Assembly (NCBI GenBank): GCA_037178975.1
Contig: JASJZH010000003.1
Coordinates: forward strand, 4,216,001-4,280,000
DNA from: Oscheius tipulae
Lineage: Eukaryota > Nematoda > Chromadorea > Rhabditida > Rhabditidae
DNA length: 64,000 nucleotides
Reading direction: 5' to 3'
Shown here: positions 33,394 through 44,266 of the stretch, piece by piece
Numbering within the stretch: the first letter of the stretch is position 1
How the letters are laid out: every line of letters begins with the position of its first letter
The notes under the pieces: generated by a model
Databases searched by the model: none
The model's input: only the letters and a program-made list of their open reading frames with translations
What the model was told of the DNA's origin: nothing
Translations under genes and position numbers: made by a program

Positions 33394-33731
33394 CTACTCC
33401 TCCAAAAGATAGTTACAGTAATCTGCGTAGCAGCAGTTTACGTAGTTTCTTCGTCGAGTAATCGGATCGTTGTTGCTCAAGTCGCAATTAACTTTGGCAT
33501 CGATGCATCCGACTTCTTGATTTCTGCTCACAGAGAATATTCCGACTTGTTCGGCCACAAAGCGAAAACATCCAGAAGAACAGATAGTCATCGAAGGTGT
33601 TCTTGGTTCATCAGAGGAGCTGAGACCTGAAAAAAAGAGTGGAATCAACTGGGAAGAATACCTCTGAAGCATTTTGTTGCCTCCGAATAGGACATTAGAA
33701 TAAGAATTATGAAAAAGGTGACGACCGACAT
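33394..33731 (-). CDS. Small secreted Ly6/uPAR-type (three-finger) protein
   Basis: Two exons: 33731-33662 and 33626-33394 (intron 35 bp), 100 residues. Signal peptide MSVVTFFIILILMSYSEAT, then KCFRGL, SMTICSSGCFRFV, EVGCIDAKVNC and the terminal CCYADYCNYLLEE. The spacing of cysteines and the final CC-x3-D-x-C-N are the hallmark of the LU fold. In animals such proteins are usually GPI-anchored or secreted modulators of receptors. This one ends shortly after the last cysteine and shows no GPI tail, so it is probably secreted. Ligand unknown. Confidence 0.75.
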
Positions 33732-34399
33732 TCGGAACAATGTTCCGATGAATGAGCAACATTAGAATGGTAACATATTCAAAGGCAACTGAAAAACATG
33801 GAGATGAGTCGGCCAAACAGCTGTTATTTGGAAGCAATCTGAAATACTAGATCAAGCGCCTGTCACCTTTTCAAGAGTGGATTGGAAGATTGAGGTGTTA
33901 TGATTTGTTCAAAAAAGAATGACTACCAAAATGGAAACAAGTTCTCCAGCTTGGGGCGTCCGTCAATCCAGGAATAGTTCCTAGTCCTTTGAGATCTTTA
34001 CAAAATATAATAAAGCTAACTTATAGCCAATCTTTCTTTTTAAAAAACACTCGATTTTGTTATTAAATAAGAAACTGGCCTACCACGGTTTCTAAACTTA
34101 CAGCGCCACCTGATAGTGTTCGTTACCGTACTGGTACCGTGAGAGAGGAGAGGGATTTTGTTCTTTTACCAGTTAATCGAAACCACTCATTCAAAAGTCT
34201 GAGCCTTTTTTTATGCTCGTTAGGCACCCGCCTATTTACTTTCCTCTCTCCGCGACTCTCGAGGGCGACTCTCTCTCTCTCTCTCTGGTTGATTTGCAAC
34301 CCAGACACTGATCTCCGTTCGTCTCGATCGTCTGAGACAGCTGTTTCTCTTTTTCTCCTCTTCGCTCTCGAATTAATGTTGTTTAGGAGCAGTATCAGA
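33732..34399. other. Divergent intergenic region
   Basis: Between the Ly6-type gene (minus) and the F-box gene (plus). Includes a (CT)n tract at 34267-34286 and pyrimidine-rich sequence. It ends ATATCAG or similar before the F-box start. No gene seen. Confidence 0.45.
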
Positions 34400-34828
34400 A
34401 TGCGATTTCGACCACGAATCTATCCGAATCTGCCAGATGTCGTTTTACGTCAAATTTTCAACATGCTCAATTATAAAGAGGTGTCTATTCAGTGTTCAAT
34501 GCCTCACTCAATTACAGTTGTGTGCTATGGAAGGCGTCTGTCGACGATGGCAAACAATAGTTCATGCGATGATGAGACGCGATATCCAGGAACTAACGAT
34601 CGAACGAGTCGGTTATTACTCAGTTTGTTCAAGTTTGTATATTGCAGCTCGGCACTTTGTATCCTTCCGGTCGTCAGATAAAGGGCTTCAAACGGCTCAA
34701 TATCCATTGTCCGGGAGAATGCTACGACTTTCTCAGCGGCGTCTTGCGCAGGTCTGTTTTTATGACTTGGTATCTTTTGCAGAATGGGTGAAGTAAAAAG
34801 AGACTGTTTAAAGGAAACTATCTACTAA
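34400..34828 (+). CDS. F-box protein (short)
   Basis: Exons 34400-34480, 34518-34607, 34648-34751 and 34783-34828, about 106 residues. The F-box is clear: YPNLPDVVLRQIFNMLNYKE then LCAMEGVCRRWQTIVHAMMR. After it comes RDIQELTIER, then GRQIKGFKRLNIHCPGECYD, compatible with the start of a leucine-rich-like region, and a short end. The 40-bp intron 34608-34647 was chosen because it joins in phase and restores a protein-like frame. Without it an alternative frame to about 34796 is open. The F-box would recruit Skp1. The gene is short for the class, so further exons downstream are possible. Confidence 0.6.
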
Positions 34829-34935
34829 ATAGGTTCTAGCCAATACATGCTCAGATTGTAGGAGACCATCAAATGGAACTAGAAGAGAGCCTCCTGTAGG
34901 AATTGACTAGACAGAGGTGGTTACGTGAAAATGGT

Positions 34936-35489
34936 CTATTTTTTGAAAAGAAGCTTTTTGATGGTTTCTTCATCCATGTCATCCTTTCTTCCATTAGTTA
35001 TCCAATCATAAAACGGCCCGAAATCGTCCACTATCGATTTGATTAGCTGAAAAGAACTTATATTTGTGAAGAAATAAGGACTCACAGCCTTCTTCTCTTT
35101 ACTGCTCATTGAAGAAGAGGTGCTGCTAACGCTATTGTATCGAAGAGTTGGTACTGTAGGCTTGATGGAACTGATTCTTCGGGTCTCTCTGACTTGTTCC
35201 TTTTGATCGACAAGAATTTTCTCTTGTACATCTTCGGAAATGAAACTTTCTGCATAAGCACTGTGCAGTTGAAAACGACTTCTGGCCTGAGACTTGGCCA
35301 GTTCTCCCCTGGATACGATAGAGTTTGACCGTTGAGAGTTCTAAATGTTTGATATATTTTCTGGCAAACGAGAACTAACAGGAGCTCCTCGATAGTCCAT
35401 CCAGTCTTCATACAGATGCATTCCGTAAAACTGAAACCAATTCAGCTTAATTCTCGATTGAACGTACGTTTTTGGGTCTCTTGGCCATG
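34936..35489 (-). CDS. Small unknown protein
   Basis: Four exons with introns of about 37-45 bp. Reads MAKRPKN, FYGMHLYEDWMDYRGAP, NSQRSNSIVSRGELAKSQAR, FISEDVQEKILVDQKEQVRE, TLRYNSVSSTSSSMSSKEKK, ending LIKSIVDDFGPFYDWITNGR and KKLLFKK. About 160 residues. The aromatic blocks at each end look conserved and the middle is Ser-rich. I recognise no family. It is divergent from the gene at 35661 with only 171 bp between start codons, so the two may share a promoter. Confidence 0.55.
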
Positions 35490-35660
35490 CCGGAGGTTGC
35501 TAGTAGTAGTGCCTAGTAACGCCCATCTCACCCAGAGAAAGTTCGATAAAACATTCCAAAAGAACTAGGTGCTACCCGGTGCCACCCACGTCACGCAATT
35601 CTTTGACTAAAGACAATTGCTCACGAAAAATGTTTCAGATCTCGTCTCTCGCTGTCCCGA

Positions 35661-36780
35661 ATGACTGCCGATATCGATTTCTTAGCCAACATTGAGAAGA
35701 TTTACGTTAACAAAGATGCGAAGAGGAAGTACTTCAGGTATACCGAATAAGGAGATGTGAAAAAGACATTTCAGCAACGTCGAGGATCTCTGGCTCCTGA
35801 TCGTATCTGCTCCAGACAATGTCGTCGAACGGTTTATGTTCATTGAGGATACGCTCTTTAGTGTGAGTTACATGACGTGTTTCCATGTGGGTCGAGAAGC
35901 TCTTGGCGCTTTGAAGAGCTCCGATACAAGTTGCAGACAATCTGACCTTTAGCCAATTCACGTCATTGCAGGAGCTAAACCAGTTAACTTTACAAGTACA
36001 TATTCTGCCCCAGTATCAGAGAAACGTGTCGAAGGTTATCAAATGCTTCTTGGAGCGATATCCCAAAGCTTTGATCAATCTGGAACTCCACGCAGAAAGT
36101 GCTAAACTTGTAAGTGCCCCTATTGGTATATTTAATCGTTTTTAGATCTACGAGCAATTAGAAGAACTTCCCTCGCTTCCTCTTCATCGAATCAAGATCA
36201 TCTGTACTGAGTTTGAACTGCCTCAACTGCGTCTAGACATGCTGTTCGGCATCATGGCGGAGAAAAAGATTATTGCCAAAAACATCACAATCAGAGATTG
36301 GAGCCTGTTCACCGATGGCACAACGCCTGTCTCTCCTTTGCCTTTGGACACGTTCCGGATCAGCAGCTGCACCATCGAAACGGTGGATAGCTTGGTAGTT
36401 AGTCTTAGAAAGACTGCCGAACAAGAGCCGCCCAAACCGAAAAAGAAGATTGTGAAAAGGAAGAAGGTGGAAACTTCAGCGACTGAAGAGGAGAAGCCGC
36501 CTGTCAAAAAGAAAGTGGTATGTTTTGTCTCTTTTTCTTGAGTGAAAGTAGTAACTTTAGGTGAAGAAAGTGGTGAAGAAGAAGAAAGTTCCATTTATAA
36601 AGAAGCTCGAAATAGCTGGACAATGTACTCTTCACGGTCTCCAGTTCCTCGAAGTAGGTTCATTAGTTCACCAACTCATTAAAATCCTAGAGAAAAGCCC
36701 ATACTGAACTGGAAAAACGTCTAGAGGCTTCAATTCCCGAAATGACGGTCGATTGCTCGGAGATCTATTATAGCTGGTGA
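35661..36780 (+). CDS. Leucine-rich-repeat-like protein with Lys-rich insert
   Basis: Six exons. The start lies 23 bases after a GTTTCAG acceptor. MTADIDFLANIEKIYVNKDA, NVEDLWLLIVSAPDNVVERF, VSKVIKCFLERYPKALINLE, LEELPSLPLHRIKIICTEFE, ITIRDWSLFTDGTTPVSPLP, DTFRISSCTIETVDSLVVSL resemble irregular leucine-rich repeats as found after nematode F-boxes, but no F-box is visible at its own N-terminus. A low-complexity Lys/Glu/Pro tract follows (EEEKPPVKKKVVKKVVKKKK), then VPFIKKLEIAGQCTLHGLQF and VDCSEIYYSW. About 320 residues. The Lys-rich part could be nuclear-localising or disordered. An F-box gene lies 0.8 kb upstream on the same strand. Function unknown. Confidence 0.6.
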
Positions 36781-36924
36781 TTATTTGATTAGGATTATAC
36801 AAGTACAGGCAAATATTTTCGGGTATAGTACGGTTAGATCGTTGCCAGAGAAATGAAGATATTTATTTCTGTTCTATAGCCACGCTTTTTCCAAATGGTA
36901 AATCTTTCTAAGTTGCAATCCAGC

Positions 36925-38123
36925 ATGATTGAAAGAACGCCCCCAGTGCGAGTAATCAGAGAGACATTCAGTGTCTTTCTCATCTGATGAGTGGTATCTT
37001 TTTCTGTGTCTGATGTCAGCAACGTGTTTTAGGCTGGAACTGGTTTCAGCTTGCCAACAACAGTCTTGCCTATGGCTCCAACATACTTTTCTCGTCCCTC
37101 GTCCTTGTCGGTCTCCTCAATGAAAAGTCTCATTTTCGTAGTGTTAAATCGGCCGTGGCGCTTCTCGCTGGCTCTAATTTAACCATCGGACTTCTTGATC
37201 TGTCCATCTTTCCGGTAACTTTCCATTTCAATTCGGAGTGTATCCTCTATAGGTATACGTGGCTCCCCCAGGAAAGCTGACATTTCTATTCGGGCAGTAC
37301 TATCCCACATGGCTGACTACAAGCCTTATCAAGCTGGCAGACATCATGGATCGAGTTTCCACCTGTCTATTGGGGGTGGTGTTTATTTACAGAACCATTG
37401 TTGCGACCAAGTAAGTGGTTTATAAGTGACTGACCTGTAGAGTGTTTAGGGCTCTGAGTAATCCTAGACTGTTCATCACCGTGAATACCCTCATAGTAAT
37501 TTTGCTACCCATCCTCCAAACGATTCTCTTCAAAAGATACAGTTTGAATTACGAGCAGACTTGTGACTACTGGTGTCTGGACAAACTGGATCAGCAAACA
37601 GTTTATAGCGGAATCTGGAAACAGGTTCTGAATGAGGATGGAGAAACAGTAGTCACAATCATCATAGACATCTGTTATATGCTTTTTGTCGCTGTCATCG
37701 GAGTCATTTGTTGCTTCAAGATCAGTCATTTCTATCGATCTGCAGACTTTTCTGAACGGACTAAAAAACTTCAACGAAATCTGAGTCGTGGAATGATTGT
37801 CATGGTGAAAAAAAGGAGCTGCTCATCAATTAGAATCTTTTTCAGATTGCTGTCCATCTTTGCATATTCTACCCGTATATCCTCATAATTGTCTACTTGA
37901 TCCAAAAAGACATCCACGTTGAACTCGAAATCACTATAGTGAGTAGAGACAGGACATGTTTGAGCAGTTTCAGGGAATGATGCTCGTTCAAACATGGCAA
38001 ACGCCTCTCATCTCCTTGGTTCTACTCTTTTCAGTCAGAGCTTTCATCTGTCTCCCATTTAGAAGACGAAACAGCAAAGTGTGTCAGGAGAGAAGAACTA
38101 CCGTGACTTCGGTCCAAACATAA
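36925..38123 (+). CDS. Nematode seven-helix chemoreceptor-like protein
   Basis: Starts MIERTPPVRVIRETFSWNWF, where a first 46-bp exon joins in phase at 37033, then NNSLAYGSNILFSSLVLVGL, KSAVALLAGSNLTIGLLDLS, FLFGQYYPTWLTTSLIKLAD, DRVSTCLLGVVFIYRTIVAT, RLFITVNTLIVILLPILQTI, VTIIIDICYMLFVAVIGVIC, FSERTKKLQRNLSRGM, IAVHLCIFYPYILIIVYLIQ and TPLISLVLLFSVRAFICLPF. The pattern of spans and the basic ERTKKLQRNL segment before TM6 is that of the nematode serpentine receptor (str/srh/srd-like) superfamily, typically expressed in chemosensory neurons. I cannot place the subfamily. It ends 17 bp from the stop of the next, convergent gene. Confidence 0.75.
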
Positions 38124-38140
38124 CAACTGTTTCCAATTAT

Positions 38141-38684
38141 TCATTGCACTTTTTCTTCACTTTCGTCTATACTCTTCCTCTTCTTTTCCGCGTTCTCCTT
38201 CAATTGGGCGAATGGTCCACTGGACCCATTAGAGATGAGACTTGCTCGACTGTTAGTCTTCTTCGGAGTACGAGACTCAACATGTGGGGCCTTGGCTGTC
38301 TTCTTCAGATTCGAGTCCTTGGTTATGTCCACGATGCTGCACATCACATGGGCTGTCTCGTACAGACTGAAGCCCTGTAAGTTCATATTTCCCAGTAGTT
38401 CGTTAGAAGAACTTACCACGGCATCCTTGTTGATGTCATGGCTTCTGGTAACTTCCTTCTTCGCCATTTTCTGGAATAAGTGGATGCCCTCCTTTTCTTT
38501 ATTCTCCGATCGAGTTTCCACCTGTGGCGAGTATTCTACATGAACAATATTATTTCTGTTCCTCGTCATACTCACTAGCTTCTCTCCGTTCGTCTACCTT
38601 CATCTGCTTCATCTCCTTCTCCAACTTCTTCTCGTCGAGCTCGTCAAACTTCAGATCTTTGTCATTCTTCTTCTGAAATCTCAT
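38141..38684 (-). CDS. Unknown charged protein
   Basis: Three exons. MRFQKKNDKDLKFDELDEKK, LEKEMKQMKVDERREAKYSP, EGIHLFQKMAKKEVTRSHDI, then GFSLYETAHVMCSIVDITKD and a Lys/Ser-rich tail (RTPKKTNSRASLISNGSSGP). Mostly hydrophilic, with a coiled-coil-like N-terminal stretch and one more hydrophobic block. About 155 residues. No family recognised. Clean GT-AG introns of about 40 bp support it as a gene. Confidence 0.55.
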
Positions 38685-38801
38685 TCTCACGCCTTTTTCT
38701 ATGAGTCAATAGCAGTAAATGTACCGTAGTCGCTCTAGACAAGCACTAAATTTTATGGAGACTCTTAATTGGATTTCCTGTTTGATAGCTGAGGTACGCG
38801 T

Positions 38802-39105
38802 TCAAAAAAGACACTTGCAGCAATTGAATTTGGCGGGACCAGGGATAAAGATTATAGACTTTTCGAACATGCTGTTGTAGCCCATGTTGGGTGGTGGACA
38901 ACAATACAAAGGCGCGAAAACAACTCTTGTAGGCACTTTTTGTAACTGTAAGAAGGATATTGTAGAGATCAAAGAGACATGCATTCAACAGTTTGCTGAC
39001 TCTCCGAAGAATAAATCTCAGTTCATAGGTGTAGAAGCAGATCCCAAAAGTTGCCAACGTACATCCGAACGCAGTCAAAGTTTCAAACAAGCCATATTCT
39101 GTCAT
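38802..39105 (-). CDS. Small membrane protein with cysteine-rich end, unknown
   Basis: First exon: MTEYGLFETLTAFGCTLATF, ICFYTYELRFILRR (one likely membrane span). After an intron (GTCAGC...CTTACAG) the frame reads LQKVPTRVVFAPLYCCPPPN, MGYNSMFEKSIIFIPGPAKF, NCCKCLF and stop at 38802. CC-PPP and NCCKC suggest palmitoylation or metal binding. Upstream, an exon ending RSKEKKGSTK at 39245 and a 16-bp micro-exon at 39130-39145 could extend the N-terminus in phase, so the true start is uncertain. No family recognised; resemblance to the cysteine loop of OST-alpha-type proteins is weak. Confidence 0.4.
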
Positions 39106-39616
39106 TTGGATACCTCATTAGTACTGTACCTCTACTAAGCAGACACTGCTAACACGATACCATGTTCATATTTTATCTATGTCATTTTGGGACCTCACTG
39201 GGACGTAGCAATAGGATCCAACGTTCAGCGAAGAAGAGACTCACCTTGGTGGAACCCTTCTTCTCCTTGGATCTGCCAACGTGTTCCGAGAACATTAGAA
39301 AGAACGGCCGCTGCCAATAGATGGAAGTCACACAATCCCTCCTTTCTTGCCCGCCTGCCTGATTACTTGTGCCGTTGCCTAGCCGACCCGTCAAGGAAAC
39401 AGAGCTGGAAGACGGAAGAATTCTTTATTGACCAGATTGAAAAGGAAATTGCACAAAAATACAAAGAGTTATTTTGATTATACAGTGAGAATATAAAGCC
39501 ATGGCCAAAGCACCGAGGAATTATTAACTTATTAGGGGAGATCCAGCCGCCTACAAGACTAGTGGAGACCCGTGTCCAACAGACAGGCAAGATAAAGCTG
39601 AAGCAAGGGAGTAGGC

Positions 39617-42600
39617 TCAATGGTCCTCATCTTCGTGTGTCTTCTCAGGAATCTAAAGTATATGAACTCATTTTTGAGAATTACTATGACTTACGTGTTC
39701 CGGTATGCTATGAACTTCACCTTTCCGTCCAAGAACGAGATAGGTGTCCATTCCGCCATCTACTCCTTTCACATCGATGTGGGCGCGAAATTTGAAATCA
39801 TAGCGGTCCAGAAGGAGATCACGAGTGTATTGTGAAACCTGGAGATTGGTATGCAACTACTCAATCAAGCCAACCTGAATTCGTCCTGTCACTCCAGTCG
39901 AGTACATTCTAGAGGCAATGTTGACGGTGTCGCCCCAGATGTCGTAGTAGAGTTTGGTCGTTCCGATAACTCCTGCAGTGACTGGTCCGATATTAAGACC
40001 GAGTTTCATGACGAAAGCAAAGTTAATGAGATCTTGATTGAACTGTTCCAGCGTGTGCTGAACAGCGAGGGCGAACTCGACCATCTGGTAGAGATGTTCT
40101 TTGGGATGCTGCATGTTCCTCTTCGCCTCTGGATTCAGACCGCTAGCTGCCATGTACGCCGATCCATTGGTCTTGATCTTTTCGATGTGACTGAATTCGG
40201 GACGATCGAGAAGCTCGTCAATGTCACCGATGATTTCATTCAGCACGCGTAAGAACTCTCTTCCGCCTTCAAAGTTCTCCTCATACATGTCGTTCCAGTT
40301 TGTGATTGAGGCAAAGATAACCGCGACTGACTCGTGATTCTCACTATATTTGGTGTCGTTCTTCAAACTTTCGACTGCATGTGCCGGGATGACGTTGTTC
40401 AGCAACCAATCAGCTTGATCTCTCACAATTTGCATCCTCTGGGTATCACGACGAGCTTGAACGTCTCCGAAGAAGGACATTCGGAAGGCGGCTTCGAACT
40501 GGTAGTTGAGGAAGCCGATCAGAATAACGGAGAGCAGGACGTCAAGAATAATTTCTGGAAGGAAGAGAGGACTCCCGAAGCTGGCAGTTGTCATATGAGC
40601 AGCCGACGTGCTGTTTGAATCGCAGAGTAAAATCGCCTCGGAGCTGGACAGATTGTGTTGGCAGAGATAGACAGCCAAGATGTGAATGCAGCCGACTACG
40701 AAGCACTAAAGCAGTTTGTTTGTGAAAGATAAATCGAAATAGACCTGAACAGTCTTGGGCCAAGCTCCCAATTGAGAAAAGTTACAATGGGCGAAGAGGG
40801 CCAGGGTCATAATGAAGGAGAAGACAAGTCTTGGACGAAGCAGAGCCAAATCGGGACAGGTGTCCAAACAGAATGGCATCACACAGATAGCCACTCCAAC
40901 TGGCAAAGCTATTAGAACGGCTCCGATGATGTGTCGAGGCTGCCACAGTTGTACACAAGGAACGACAGTGGTTCTTCGAAGTTGAGGAATTCCTGAAGTA
41001 GAGGTGTGGATACTTCAGTTTAGTGACAAACCGATAAAGGCGACGGAGGCCAGAACGAGGACTGTAGCGAGAGAAAAGTAGACCCAGAAGGGAACAGGTG
41101 GTGGCTTCCAATACGCAAAGACGACAGCAGCCGTTAAGAAAAAGAGGAGCGCAGAGACCAAGATATCTGGAGGATTGTCACTCATAACAAATAGAAAATC
41201 TCACCAATGAAAACACCAGAGTATCTGTACTGCGAGTCGGATTTCTGACTCCGCTGTGTCTCCTGATGAAGAGCTATCACGCTGTGGTTGGACTTTGACT
41301 TGTTGTCAGCCGAGTCGCCAGTGAAATGATTCCGGTATTCAGTCTCCACATCTTTCTCGTTGAATCTCAGAGTCCACTTGTTCAAACTCTCGTGATGATC
41401 CCAGAAACCTTTGTCAAAACCGACGTCTCCCTGACTAATGACCATGGCTAGTCGTTGGTCGAAATCTTTGTTGTCGGTGTCGAATCTGAATTGCCTACAC
41501 TGTCTCTACCTTAAGTAACAAACCTGGTCAAAGAAGCAGCATTGTGATGGTGGCTGATGGCCGTGTCGAGGCCTCCAACCGAATTGATATCACTACAAAC
41601 ATCTTGAAGACCACTGCTTCTACTGCCCTTGATACTGTTACTTCTCACACTGGCACTCTCTTCCGTCGACGCCTTCGGAGTGGCCATCTCATGGTAAGAG
41701 TTTCTAGTCTCCGGACTACTTCCATGGAAAGCATCGGTGGCTAGAGCTTGAAGGGACGTGGACTTTCTGTTGTCTTCCATCACACAAATCGAGTTGGATT
41801 CTTTGGTGAGTAGCTGTGTCGAACGATTGCGATCTGCTAGTTTCATTCGAAGAGAACCTGAGGAACGGTTACCCGGCATTTTCAGTCGACCAGCCAACTT
41901 CTGAAATTCGTTTGTATTAAATGAGACAGAAATTTTTATACCTGCTTGAGAGTGATTTTCTTGAAGCTGCCTCTGTTGAGAGTCTGTTCCGATCCGACCT
42001 CCTCTTCCTTACTCTGAGCTCTCTCGACCTTTCGCCCCTTGACAAAGAATGTCTTCATGGGTTGCGGTTTGACCCGACGCTCGGATCCTTGTACTTGAAC
42101 TTGATATGGCCCTGAAAGAGGCGATATTTGCTCAAGACGCAATTTGTCCCACTAACCCGTATAGTCATCTCCCTCTTCGAGAAGGTAATCGTCCGTAAGG
42201 TACTTGGCTGTCGCCTCGGATACATGTACTCGACCAGCTTGACCGCTACTCTCCATCTCGTTGGCAAGAGTCACATCATTGGAGAACACGTCGAACTTGA
42301 ACCTCTTCGTTCCGACCATTCCACACATTACCTGATTACCTTCTTTATTTCAGTCATTAGATATTCACCTTTCCCGTGTGAATACCAACTCTCATGTTTA
42401 CTTCTTGACCACGATCCAAATCGAACTGAGCAATGGCGACAATCATCTCGAGACCCATCTCGACTGTCCTTTTGGCATGGTCTTCACATGGTTCTGGGCA
42501 TCCCGCCACGCAGTAATAACAGTCTCCGAGAGTACTGATCTTTTCCAGCCCGATGTGTTTGACCAAATTATCGAAACGACCGAAGAGATCATTGAGGAGG

Positions 42601-44266
42601 TTGACCAATTCGTCGGCAGATTTGTTCGAAGACATCTTTGTAAATCCGGCAATGTCGGCAAAGAGAATGGACACGTCTGTCATCAGATTCATGGTGAATG
42701 GACGGAACTTTCGGTGTTCGATGATACTTTGCGGGAGAGTCCCTAAAAGTTTCTTTCAAATCTGGAAAAGTCTTGCTATTCTCGCATCATCAAAGACATT
42801 ATCCAATTTATAGGCTGAGAGAATGGGCCGTCTCGAAATGGTTTTGTTTGGATAAATTAGTTAATTAGGGTTTGTTAGAGAAAGAAATGTACCGGCTTCC
42901 AGATTGGTTGTACCATTACTCGTCCTACAGGCAGAGTCCTGGCTGGCCGAAGGTCTTCTCAGCTCCGACGCATCTTTTAACAGCTCATCGGCTACCTAGA
43001 GCTGAAACTTGTGGACTTATCCAAATCTAATAACCTTTTTAGGCATGACAGATTGGATCATATGATCCTTGAACATCGTCTCCATTTCGAGATCTTTCCT
43101 GGCCAACAGAGACTGTCCAACTTTAAGGAAGGTCTTCCTCTGCCGCACCTGCAAGTCATATTATTAGACACATAACAGTAAAACAATTACTTGAGTGAGG
43201 ATGAATAGGTGTATTCCGAGCAGATGAACTCCGACATGTAGAATGACCTTGACCCATGGCAGTTGTTCTGCCCATGCTCGATCAGAGAGTGTCTCGTAGA
43301 AGAAGGAGTAGGACAGACCGATGAAGAGACACAGATACAGAGGTAGAGGGATGACGGTGTAGATCAAGAGTACAACCTGCAAACTTCTAATTACTTCCCT
43401 CATTTAATTGGGCTGTCTTTTACGATCCATCTGGTCCTAGCCTGGATGGTCAGAGTCCATTTCGAGTGCAGAGACGACGGGACAAGTATTGATCACCGGG
43501 GAGACTTCGGGGATTTAGATGTCCGAAGATGCGCTCCGGATTATTAGGAGCCAAGGAGTGAGTCACTCTCTTCCACCACTACACATTCTTCTTCCATTGC
43601 TCTGCTGTCAGTCGATAAATAAAGCCTGGCGACAGCTGGTCTCTCTCGCGCCGAGAACATAACAGACACATGAGGCCGGAGAAGCCAAACGATAAACTGA
43701 ACCACCTGAAAGCTGGTGACGAGTCCGGTCACAGGAGTCATGAACACGTCTTTGGAATCGGCGGAGAATATGACCAGAGTAACGAGACAGATCAAGAAAG
43801 TACAGAGGAAGGAAGATGGCATGTAGAAGCGTTGGTATTGTGTGCTGAAGAGAGTAAAGAAGAGCATCCCTGTGCAGATGGCCACCAGTACCAGAGCAGT
43901 CAACTGAAATGTCTCAATACTTATTCACATCATGAGACGATTTGATTCCGCTTCATCGCATTGAAATTTACTCACAAATGTTTGTGGAGAGGTCTTGTTG
44001 AAGAAGGTCAAGTAGAGAAGCCATGCCAGAGCGACAAAACTGATATAGATGAGTCCGGCTCGAAATCGGTCTCTCAATTGACTGAAGCTACACTTCCAGT
44101 ACTGTGCTTCGAGCGTAGGCGAGCGGAACTGAGGGTTCCACCATCGTGCCGAAGCTCGTTCGAAGAGTGGAACACGACGAGGACTCGAGCTATGTGCACG
44201 TACTCCCCGTGAAGAATCCCCGGGCGCAGCGAGCGCCGGCGTCCGCTCGCCCGGCTCGTCTTCCAT
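39617..44266 (-). CDS. acy-1: Adenylyl cyclase, AC9/ACY-1 type
   Basis: Twelve-span cyclase that makes cAMP downstream of G proteins. Exons run MEDEPGERTPALAAPGDSSR, helices of TM bundle 1 (GLIYISFVALAWLLYL, LTALVLVAICTGMLFF, VVLLIYTVIPLPLYLCLFIG), C1 (VSILFADIAGFTKMSSNKSA, STLGDCYYCVAGCPEPCEDH, RFKFDVFSNDVTLANEMESS), bundle 2 (DILVSALLFFLTAAVVFAYW, LPEIILDVLLSVILIGFLNY) and C2 (AVIFASITNWNDMYEENFEG, IEKIKTNGSAYMAASGLN, YYDIWGDTVNIASRMYSTG). It ends GGMDTYLVLGRKGEVHSIPE HIPEKTHEDEDH. C1 and C2 sequences fit AC9. Both catalytic aspartates of C1 are present. C2 has KTNG where KTIG is usual. One junction in the first bundle (43.4-43.6 kb) remains unresolved. About 20 exons. Confidence 0.9.

Noticed and set aside
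34608-34647. 25-bp ultrashort intron in the F-box gene
   Set aside because: A GTCGGT donor 15 bases upstream gives an ordinary 40-bp intron in the same phase.
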